Source: Streptosporangiaceae bacterium
GTDB taxonomy: Bacteria > Actinomycetota > Actinomycetes > Streptosporangiales > Streptosporangiaceae
Length of the DNA: 5,201 nt
Assembly (NCBI GenBank): GCA_025934635.1
Contig: JAICWX010000489.1
Coordinates: forward strand, 1 to 5,201
Direction: 5' to 3'
Within the stretch, counting starts at the first letter, position 1, and every line of letters starts with the position of its first letter. Under the pieces are notes generated by a model. It was not told the origin of the DNA, did no database searches, and was given only the letters and a program-made list of their open reading frames with translations. Below, in pieces: positions 1 through 5,010 of the stretch. The position numbers and the translations under genes are program-made.

Positions 1-37
1 CCCGGCGACTCGCGGCCCGGCGACTCGCGGCCCGGCG
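1..37. repeat. 15-bp tandem repeat in the lyase 3' coding end
   Basis: The unit CCCGGCGACTCGCGG occurs twice exactly (1-15 and 16-30), followed by the first 7 bases of a third unit (31-37). It may continue left of the window. Because 15 is a multiple of three it keeps the lyase frame. On the minus strand it encodes repeated Gly-Arg-Glu-Ser-Pro (residues 306-315) after an Ala/Pro-rich stretch. It lies beyond the conserved lyase core, so copy-number change would probably be tolerated. Confidence 0.85.
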
Positions 38-947
38 GCGGGGCGGGCGGGACCGGCCCCGCCTTGGCGAACAGGCCCGGCACCGGCGGGCCGAGGGAGC
101 TGGCCAGCAGGGCGGTAGCCGGCCCGAGCGCGGCCGCGGACACGCCGGTCCGCACGGCCGACCGGTCGAGCAGGTAGAGCAGGTCCTCGGTCGCGTTGTT
201 GCCGGTGGCGGCCGGGGCGAACGGGCACCCGCCGATCCCGCCCGCGCTGGCGTCGCGCGCGGCCGCGCCGCGCTCGACGGCGGTGATCGCGTTGGCGTAG
301 CCCGTGTTCCTGGTGTTGTGGAAGTGCCAGCGCAGCGGCAGGCCCGGCGCGATGTCGGCGGCGACGTCGGCCAGCGCGCGCACCCCGGCCGGCACCCCGA
401 CGCCGATCGTGTCGGCCAGCGCCACCTCGTCCGGCTGGGCCTGGACGCAGCGGGCCAGCACGTCGGCGACCCGCTCCGGCGCGACCTCCCCCTCGAACGG
501 GCAGCCGAACGCGGCGGCCACGGTGACCGTCGTCCGCAGCCCGGCCGCGCGCGCCCGCGCCGCGATCCGGGTCCACGCCGCGATCGCGTCGTCGGTGCTG
601 ACCCCCTGATTACGCCGGCTGAACGTATCGGTGGCGACCACGACGACGTTGACCTCGTCCAGGCTGGCCCGGATGGCCCGGTCCAGGCCGCGCTCGTTCA
701 GCACCAGGCCGATCCAGGAGACCTGCCCTCCCTGGCCGGCCCCGCGCGGCAGCATGCCGCACAGCTCTTCGGCGTCGGCCAGCTGCGGGACCCGGGCCGG
801 GTTCACGAAGCTCGTCACCTCGATCCGGCGCACCCCGCTGCCGGCCAGCAGGCCGACCAGCTCGGCCTTCTCCGCGGTGGCCAGGGTCACCGCCTCGTTC
901 TGCAGCCCGTCCCGCGGGGCCACCTCCACGATCTGCACAGATTGCAT
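1..947 (-). CDS. HMG-CoA lyase-family protein (hydroxymethylglutaryl-CoA lyase-like), 3' end outside window
   Basis: This is a cytosolic metal-dependent acyl-CoA lyase of the DRE-TIM aldolase fold. The family prototype (MvaB/HMGCL) splits HMG-CoA into acetyl-CoA and acetoacetate in leucine breakdown. The frame stays open from an ATG at 947 to the left edge (315 codons, no stop), so the C-terminus is missing. Visible family motifs are APRDGLQNE (residues 10-18; catalytic Arg12, metal-ligand Asp13), IEVTSFV (42-48, Glu43), ADTIGVG (178-184), HFH (208-210, metal-ligand histidines), GGIGGCPFAPAATGNNATED (236-255, catalytic-loop Cys241 and Asn250) and a closing LGPPVPGLFAKAGP. Two places differ from classical lyases: HxH is followed by Asn-Thr rather than Asp-Thr, and the usual S-x-x-E-x-F-x-x-x-N segment reads T-D-T-F-S-R-R-N (107-113). 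The substrate may therefore be an HMG-CoA analogue. After about residue 297 the protein becomes a Pro-rich repeat tail. The ATG at 947 is the first in frame after a TGA at 962-960. It lacks a Shine-Dalgarno sequence. The family call is firm; the exact substrate is not. Confidence 0.93.
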   Translation of the reverse strand, partial: MQSVQIVEVAPRDGLQNEAVTLATAEKAELVGLLAGSGVRRIEVTSFVNPARVPQLADAEELCGMLPRGAGQGGQVSWIGLVLNERGLDRAIRASLDEVNVVVVATDTFSRRNQGVSTDDAIAAWTRIAARARAAGLRTTVTVAAAFGCPFEGEVAPERVADVLARCVQAQPDEVALADTIGVGVPAGVRALADVAADIAPGLPLRWHFHNTRNTGYANAITAVERGAAARDASAGGIGGCPFAPAATGNNATEDLLYLLDRSAVRTGVSAAALGPATALLASSLGPPVPGLFAKAGPVPPAPPPGRESPGRESP

Positions 948-954
948 GCATGCA
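943..954. repeat. 12-bp perfect palindrome TGCATGCATGCA at the lyase start codon
   Basis: The sequence is self-complementary and equals three tandem copies of TGCA. It covers the lyase initiation codon (947-945). On the minus strand it contributes three ATG triplets 4 bases apart (at 955, 951 and 947), each in a different frame. Only the last is in the lyase frame. It could be part of an operator or a local start-site ambiguity; its role is not shown. Confidence 0.75.
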
Positions 955-958
955 TGGT

Positions 959-964
959 TTCATA
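959..964 (-). promoter_or_regulatory. Possible -10 element for the lyase gene
   Basis: On the minus strand the hexamer TATGAA ends 11 bases before the lyase ATG at 947. This would give a transcript with only a few leader bases, fitting the absence of a ribosome binding site. No good -35 hexamer lies at 17-18 bases upstream, so this is a weak prediction. Confidence 0.3.
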
Positions 965-969
965 CTCAT

Positions 970-993
970 CGGCAATCTGTGTATACCGGCAAT
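970..993. promoter_or_regulatory. GTATAC palindrome with flanking CGGCAAT direct repeats (candidate GntR operator)
   Basis: A 6-bp palindrome GTATAC (981-986) sits between two exact CGGCAAT repeats (970-976 and 987-993, 17 bases apart). GTATAC-centred palindromes are known as the core of operators of several FCD-type GntR regulators, and such a regulator is encoded next door. Symmetry does not extend past the six core bases, so the match to the fuller TNGTATACNA form is incomplete. Confidence 0.4.
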
Positions 994-1049
994 ATGCAGC
1001 CTCTTTGCGGGGAGGCCTTGTCATCGCAGTCAGCGTCGGAGCAGTATTA

Positions 1050-1058
1050 CATGCAATC
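1050..1058. promoter_or_regulatory. CATGCAATC element before the regulator gene (candidate autoregulatory half-site)
   Basis: These nine bases are the exact reverse complement of GATTGCATG at 940-948, over the lyase start. The element lies 5 bases upstream of the regulator's ribosome site. Matching elements at both gene starts would suit one regulator controlling both directions, including itself. This is inference from repetition alone. Confidence 0.35.
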
Positions 1059-1063
1059 CGCGT

Positions 1064-1070
1064 GAGGAGG
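1064..1070 (+). promoter_or_regulatory. Ribosome binding site fixing the regulator start
   Basis: GAGGAGG lies 3 bases before the ATG at 1074. The spacing is short but the match to the anti-SD is strong. It rules out the in-frame GTG at 1062, which would place this site inside the coding region and has no site of its own. Confidence 0.65.
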
Positions 1071-1073
1071 GTC

Positions 1074-1718
1074 ATGCGACAGGCCGCTGCGCAGGCTGCC
1101 GACGCCATCCGGGATGCCATCCTGGCCGGGCGGATTCCCGCCGGCGCGCGCATCGCCGAGCTTGACCTGGCCCGCCAGCTGTCGGTGAGCCGGACGCCCA
1201 TCAGGGAGGCGCTGTCCCGGCTGGCCGCCGAGGGCCTGGTCGAGCTGAGCCCGAACCGCGGCGCCCGGGTGGCCACCTGGACCGCCGAGGAGCTGGGGGA
1301 GATCTTCGAGGTGCGCCTGCGCCTCGAGCCGTACGCGGTCAGCCAGGCGGTGCCGCTGCTGTCGGCGGCCGAGCTCGGCGAGCTCGGCGAGCTGGCCCAG
1401 TCGATGCTCGCGCTGGCCCGGGACCAGGCCATGGCGGAGATCGTGGAGCTGAACCAACGGTTCCACGGCCTGCTGATCGCCCGGGCGGGTAACCCCGCGC
1501 TCGCCTCCGCGCTGACCGCGGTCACCCACGCCGCCGTGGTCCGGCGCAACTTCCAGCATTACAGCCCCGGCGCCCTGGCCCGCAGCCTCGCCCATCACCT
1601 GGAGATCGTCGCGGCGGCGCGGGCCGGCGAGCCAGACTGGGCCGAAGCGGTCATGCGCAGCCACCTGTACAACGCGCGCGCCACGATGCTCAGTGACCAA
1701 GCGGAGGCGGACCAGTGA
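1074..1718 (+). CDS. GntR-family transcriptional regulator, FadR/FCD subfamily
   Basis: This 214-residue cytosolic DNA-binding protein probably controls this operon and the divergent lyase in response to a carboxylic-acid ligand. Residues 9-70 form the winged helix-turn-helix: AIRDAILAGRIPAGARIAE, then LARQLSVSRTPIREAL and LAAEGLV, a near-consensus GntR signature. Residues 75-205 form an all-helical FCD ligand domain. FCD landmarks are the FH pair (His131), N140 in the A-G-N motif, the H-H-L-E-I helix (His175) and the late M-R-S-H (His197). These three histidines match the family's usual metal or ligand site. The acidic partner four residues before His131 is Asn127 rather than the common Asp. 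The length is normal for the subfamily. The stop overlaps the next gene's GTG by four bases, so regulator and transferase are translationally coupled. The ligand is unknown. Confidence 0.93.
   Translation: MRQAAAQAADAIRDAILAGRIPAGARIAELDLARQLSVSRTPIREALSRLAAEGLVELSPNRGARVATWTAEELGEIFEVRLRLEPYAVSQAVPLLSAAELGELGELAQSMLALARDQAMAEIVELNQRFHGLLIARAGNPALASALTAVTHAAVVRRNFQHYSPGALARSLAHHLEIVAAARAGEPDWAEAVMRSHLYNARATMLSDQAEADQ
1371..1396 (+). repeat. 9-bp tandem repeat in the FCD domain coding region
   Basis: GAGCTCGGC is present twice exactly (1371-1379, 1380-1388) and followed by a decayed copy beginning GAGCTGGC (1389-1396). It encodes Glu-Leu-Gly repeats (residues 100-107) in the segment between early FCD helices and keeps the frame. 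It is probably a small slippage product with no separate function. Confidence 0.6.
1703..1707 (+). promoter_or_regulatory. Ribosome binding site of the CoA-transferase, inside the regulator gene
   Basis: GGAGG lies within the last codons of the regulator, 7 bases before the GTG at 1715. It supports this GTG as the start and the four-base stop/start overlap. Confidence 0.75.
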
Positions 1719-2920
1719 GCGAGCAGGCGGAACTTCCGCTCAGCGACCTGCGGATAGTGGAGCTGGGCCAGCTGCTGGCCGGGCCGTTCTGCGGTCAGCT
1801 GCTCGGCGACTTCGGGGCCGAGGTGATCAAGGTCGAGCTGCCGGGCCAGGGCGACCCGATGCGCGAGTGGGGCCGGGAGAAGCCGCACGGCAAGTCGCTG
1901 TGGTGGCCGGTGGTGGCCAGGAACAAGAAATCGGTCACCTGCAACCTGCGGTCCCCGGAGGGACAGGGCCTGCTGCGCAAGCTGCTCGCCCGCGCCGACG
2001 TCCTGGTGGAGAACTTCCGGCCGGGCACGCTGGAGCGCTGGGGGCTGTCCCCCGAGGCGCTCTGGCAGGAGAACCCGGGCCTGGTCATCACCCGGGTCAC
2101 CGGCTACGGGCAGAGCGGTCCCTACGCCCCCCGGGCCGGCTTCGGCGCGATCGGCGAGGCGATGGGCGGCATCAGGTACGTGATGGGCTCGCCGGGGGAG
2201 CCGCCGGTCCGGGCCGGCATCTCGCTCGGCGACGCGCTCGCGGCCACCTTCGCCTGCCTGGGCACCCTGGTCGCCCTGCATCACCGGGAGCGGTCCGGGC
2301 GCGGCCAGGTCGTGGACTCCGCCATCTACGAGGCCGTCCTGGCCATGATGGAGTCGCTGCTGCCGGAGTGGGCGGTCGCGGGCTACCAGCGGGAGCGGAC
2401 CGGCGCGGTGCTGCCGAACGTGTCGCCCAGCAACGTGTACCCGACCGGCGACGGGGACCTGGTCCTGATCGCGGCGAACCAGGACTCCGTCTTCACCCGG
2501 CTCGCGGCGGTCATGGAGCGCCCCCAGCTGGCCGCCGATCCCCGGTTCGCCACGCACTCGGCCCGCGGCGCGGCCATGGCCGAGCTGGACGACCTCATCG
2601 CGGCCTGGACCGCCACGCTCCCGGCCGACGACCTGCTCGGCCGCCTGCACGAGGCGGGCGTGCCCGCCGGGCGGATCTTCCGGGCCCGGGACATGTTCAC
2701 CGACCCGCACTTCGCGGCGCGGAACGCCATCGTCACCGTCGCGCACCCCGACTTCGGCGAGATCCCCATGCAGAACGTCGTGCCGAAGCTGTCCGCCACC
2801 CCCGGAGCCGTCCGGTCGGCCGGCCCGGCCCTGGGGGAGCACAACGACCAGGTCTGGCGGGACCTGGTCGGGCTCGACCCAGCCGAGTTCGCCCGGCTGC
2901 GGGCCGCCGCCGTCATCTGA
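1715..2920 (+). CDS. CaiB/BaiF family (family III) acyl-CoA transferase
   Basis: This 401-residue cytosolic enzyme moves CoA between carboxylic acids through an aspartyl-CoA anhydride intermediate. The N-terminal Rossmann-like part contains LRIVELGQLLAGPFCGQLLG (12-31, including the conserved Gln19), then GAEVIKVELPGQGDPMREWG (34-53) and VLVENFRPGTLERWGL (96-111). The catalytic aspartate is expected at Asp173, in GISLGDALAA, equivalent to Asp169 of formyl-CoA transferase Frc. The segment GPYAPRAGFGAIGEAMGGIR (135-154) resembles members acting on succinyl-CoA with dicarboxylic or hydroxy-dicarboxylic acids, but this is not enough to assign substrates. GVPAGRIFRARDMFTDPHFAARN (315-337) is the usual C-terminal signature. 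The length is typical and nothing is missing. It starts with GTG overlapping the regulator stop, and HyuA follows after 23 bases. Its likely job is to activate the acid made or used by the neighbouring enzymes. Family certain, donor and acceptor unknown. Confidence 0.95.
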   Translation: MSEQAELPLSDLRIVELGQLLAGPFCGQLLGDFGAEVIKVELPGQGDPMREWGREKPHGKSLWWPVVARNKKSVTCNLRSPEGQGLLRKLLARADVLVENFRPGTLERWGLSPEALWQENPGLVITRVTGYGQSGPYAPRAGFGAIGEAMGGIRYVMGSPGEPPVRAGISLGDALAATFACLGTLVALHHRERSGRGQVVDSAIYEAVLAMMESLLPEWAVAGYQRERTGAVLPNVSPSNVYPTGDGDLVLIAANQDSVFTRLAAVMERPQLAADPRFATHSARGAAMAELDDLIAAWTATLPADDLLGRLHEAGVPAGRIFRARDMFTDPHFAARNAIVTVAHPDFGEIPMQNVVPKLSATPGAVRSAGPALGEHNDQVWRDLVGLDPAEFARLRAAAVI

Positions 2921-2930
2921 TTAACCACCT

Positions 2931-2941
2931 AGGGAGCAGGG
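2931..2941 (+). promoter_or_regulatory. Purine-rich ribosome binding region of HyuA
   Basis: AGGGAGCAGGG precedes the ATG at 2944. Its GGGAG core (2932-2936) is 7 bases from the start codon, a normal spacing. The 23-base gap that holds it has no terminator-like hairpin, supporting read-through from the CoA-transferase. Confidence 0.7.
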
Positions 2942-2943
2942 AA

Positions 2944-5007
2944 ATGAGCTATCGCCTCGGGGTCGACGTCGGCGGTACCTTCACCGACGTGCTGCTCGTC
3001 GACGAGCGCGCCGGGTCAACCTGGCGGGCCAAGACGTCGTCTACGCCCCACGACCAGTCCGTCGGGGTCCTGCACGGCATCGACAAGGTCTGCGAGCAGG
3101 CCGGCGTCGACCGGGCTGACATCGCGCACGTCCTGCACGGGACGACGGTGGCCACCAACGCGATCCTGGAGGGCAAGGGCGCGACCGTCGGGCTGGTCAC
3201 CACCGAGGGCTTCCGGCAGGTGCTCCAGATCGCCCGGTCGTTCGTCCCCGGCGGGCTGGCCGGCTGGATCATCTGGCCGAAACCGGAGCCGCTGGCCGCC
3301 CTGGAGAACACGGTCGAGGTCCCCGGCCGCATCGCCAGCGACGGCTCGGTGGTGCGCGAGCTCGACGAGGACGCGGCCCGGGCCCAGCTGCGGCGGCTGC
3401 GCGCCGCCGGGATCGAGGCACTCGCCGTCTCGCTGATCAACGCGTTCGCCAACGACGCGCACGAGCGGCGGGTCGGGGAACTGGCCGCCGAGGAACTTCC
3501 CGGCATTCCCGTCTCCCTGTCCAGCCGGGTACTGCCCGAGCTGCGGGAGTACGAGCGGGCGCTGACCACGGTGGCCAACGGCTACGTCCAGCCGCAGGTG
3601 GCCAGGTACGTGGCCAACCTCAGCGAGCAGCTCGCCGCCGAGGGCGTGCGCGCGTCGCTGTCCATCCTGCGCAGCGACGGCGGCCTCGCGGTGGCGGACG
3701 CCGCGATCGGCGCGCCGGTCACCATGCTGCTCTCCGGCCCGGCCGGGGGCGTCGCCGGGGCGGTATGGGTGGCTGAGCAGTCCGGCTACCGCGACCTGCT
3801 GACCTTCGACATGGGCGGCACCTCGACCGACATCGCGCTGGTCCAGGGGCTCAAGCCGCGGGTGGGCCGGGAGACAAAGGTGGGCGACCTGACGGTCCGC
3901 GCCGCGGCGGTGGACGTGCGGACGGTCGGCGCGGGCGGCGGCTCGGTCGCCCACGTGCCCGAGCTGACCAGGGCCCTGCGCGTCGGGCCGCAGTCGGCCG
4001 GGGCGGATCCCGGCCCGGTGGCCTACGGCAAGGGCGGCAGCGAGCCGACTGTCACCGACGCCAACCTGGTGCTCGGCTACCTGCCCACCTCGCTCGCGGG
4101 CGGCGAGATCACCCTGGACGCCGAGGCGGCCAGGTCAGCCGTGCAGAAGGTGGCCGACGCGATGGGGCTGGCCAGCGCCGAGGAGGCGGCCGCCGGGATC
4201 GTCGACATCGTCAACGAGAACATGCTGGGCGGCCTGCGCCTGGTCAGCGTCCAGCAGGGGTTCGACCCCCGGGACTTCGCGCTCGTCGCCTTCGGCGGCG
4301 CCGGGCCGCTGCACGCCAACGCGCTCGGCCGGCTGACCGGGGCGTGGCCGGTCATCGTGCCGCCGTCGCCGGGCGTGCTGTGCGCCCTGGGCGACGCCAC
4401 CACGTCGGCCCGGGACGAGTCGGCGCGCACCTGCCTGCGCCGGTTCGCCGACCTGACCGGCGGTGAGCTGGCCGCCATCCTGCGTGACCTGTCCTCGGCC
4501 GCGTCGGGCCGGCTGGCCGCCCAGGGGATCGCCGAGAGCGAGCAGCAGGTCGCCTACCAGGTTGACGTCAGGTACTTCGGCCAGGGCTTCGACATCGGCG
4601 TCGACGTCGATCCCGCCTGGCTGGATGATCCGGACGGGGCCCTGCGGATCATCGGCGAGCGGTTCGACGCCGAGCATGAGCGGCTCTTCTCGTTCGTCCT
4701 GCCCGTGGACCACGAGCTCGTCAACGCCCGGGCCTCGGTCAGCGGGCCGCGGCCGAAGGTCACGCCGACGGTACTGGAGCCCGGCACCGGCGACCCGGCG
4801 GCCGCGCGCACCGGGCAGGCGCGTATCTACGTGGACGGCGGGTGGCGAGATGCCGCCCGGTACGACCGGACGCTGCTGCGGGCCGGCGACGTACTGCCCG
4901 GCCCGGCCATCGTCACGGAAATGGACTCCACCACCCTGATCCTGCCCGGCCACGTCGCCACCGTCGACCGCTGGGGCAGCCTGCTGATCCGCCCGAAGGA
5001 GAGCTGA
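2944..5007 (+). CDS. hyuA: Hydantoinase/oxoprolinase/ketone-carboxylase A subunit (HyuA-like)
   Basis: This 687-residue subunit belongs to an ATP-using family that includes N-methylhydantoinase, 5-oxoprolinase, caprolactamase, and acetone and acetophenone carboxylases. Such subunits carry an ASKHA-type nucleotide/phosphoryl-transfer fold. The N-terminal domain has the phosphate-binding loop DVGGTFTD (8-15) and LHGTTVATNAIL (64-75). The central domain has SDGGL (244-248), SGPAGGVAGA (264-273), a second phosphate loop DMGGTSTD (289-296), GAGGGSVA (329-336), GPQSAGADPGP (348-358) and PTVTDANLVLGYL (368-380). FGGAGPLHA (450-458) and the C-terminal YFGQGFDI (544-551) and GPAIVTEMDSTTLILPG (653-669) complete the pattern. 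The length is typical of stand-alone A subunits, not of the fused eukaryotic-type oxoprolinase. Residues 97-118 (ARSF...KPEPL) differ from the usual R-Q-x-R-P form after the ATNAIL helix, suggesting a distinct subfamily. The B subunit follows after 3 bases. Amidohydrolase and carboxylase roles cannot be separated from sequence alone; hyuA is used as a family label. Confidence 0.93.
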   Translation: MSYRLGVDVGGTFTDVLLVDERAGSTWRAKTSSTPHDQSVGVLHGIDKVCEQAGVDRADIAHVLHGTTVATNAILEGKGATVGLVTTEGFRQVLQIARSFVPGGLAGWIIWPKPEPLAALENTVEVPGRIASDGSVVRELDEDAARAQLRRLRAAGIEALAVSLINAFANDAHERRVGELAAEELPGIPVSLSSRVLPELREYERALTTVANGYVQPQVARYVANLSEQLAAEGVRASLSILRSDGGLAVADAAIGAPVTMLLSGPAGGVAGAVWVAEQSGYRDLLTFDMGGTSTDIALVQGLKPRVGRETKVGDLTVRAAAVDVRTVGAGGGSVAHVPELTRALRVGPQSAGADPGPVAYGKGGSEPTVTDANLVLGYLPTSLAGGEITLDAEAARSAVQKVADAMGLASAEEAAAGIVDIVNENMLGGLRLVSVQQGFDPRDFALVAFGGAGPLHANALGRLTGAWPVIVPPSPGVLCALGDATTSARDESARTCLRRFADLTGGELAAILRDLSSAASGRLAAQGIAESEQQVAYQVDVRYFGQGFDIGVDVDPAWLDDPDGALRIIGERFDAEHERLFSFVLPVDHELVNARASVSGPRPKVTPTVLEPGTGDPAAARTGQARIYVDGGWRDAARYDRTLLRAGDVLPGPAIVTEMDSTTLILPGHVATVDRWGSLLIRPKES
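4996..5001 (+). promoter_or_regulatory. Ribosome binding site of HyuB
   Basis: AAGGAG lies in the last codons of HyuA, 9 bases before the ATG at 5011. It supports that start and coupling of the two subunits' translation. Confidence 0.7.
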
Positions 5008-5010
5008 GCC

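Larger units (their letters stand above)
936..981. promoter_or_regulatory. 10-bp perfect inverted repeat flanking the lyase start (candidate operator)
   Basis: The arms CACAGATTGC (936-945) and GCAATCTGTG (972-981) are exact reverse complements separated by 26 bases. The left arm lies in lyase codons 1-4; the right arm is upstream in the promoter zone. As DNA this could be a paired site for the adjacent GntR-type regulator. As RNA, transcripts from the minus strand that start upstream of 981 could fold into a long-loop hairpin trapping the start codon. The repeat is directly visible; either role is inference. Confidence 0.55.
948..1073. promoter_or_regulatory. Divergent intergenic control region between lyase and GntR operon
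   Basis: These 126 bases separate the 5' ends of two divergent transcription units and are clearly AT-richer than the genes on either side. They should carry promoters for both directions. The motif GATTGC or its complement occurs just inside the lyase start (940-945, plus strand), at 972-977 and at 1053-1058 (both minus), with a near match (GCAATA) at 989-994. A TTGTCA hexamer at 1018-1023 resembles a -35 element for the rightward operon, but no good -10 follows at standard spacing. No convincing small gene or RNA structure was seen here. Confidence 0.75.

Noticed and set aside
610..975. Minus-strand open frame starting at 975 over the lyase 5' end
   Set aside because: It shares the region with the lyase in a different frame. 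The lyase frame shows conserved catalytic motifs and this one shows only low-complexity sequence.
1018..1050. TTGTCA (1018-1023) with TATTAC (1045-1050) as a complete promoter for the rightward operon
   Set aside because: The spacer would be 21 bases and the -10 is weak; hexamers at normal 17-18 base spacing are poor. Kept only as a note in the intergenic entry.
318..1073. Open frame continuing upstream of the regulator for about 250 codons
   Set aside because: It is antisense to the lyase gene, has low-complexity Arg/Gly/Pro composition and no family resemblance. The regulator's own RBS and ATG at 1064-1076 mark the real start.
1595..2842. 415-codon minus-strand open frame
   Set aside because: It is antisense to the CoA-transferase and the end of the regulator, of Arg/Gly/Gln-rich composition with no motif. 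It is a codon-bias shadow.
1693..2943. Long open frame upstream of HyuA, overlapping the CoA-transferase in another frame
   Set aside because: High GC leaves this frame free of stops by chance. Its Arg/Gly/Pro-rich translation matches nothing, while the overlapping frame is a clear CaiB/BaiF enzyme. HyuA has its own RBS and a family-typical N-terminus at 2944.
2921..2943. CCTAGG palindrome (2928-2933) in the gap before HyuA as a terminator or regulatory site
   Set aside because: It is only six bases with no stem extension and no T-run, and it overlaps the ribosome binding region. It is probably incidental.
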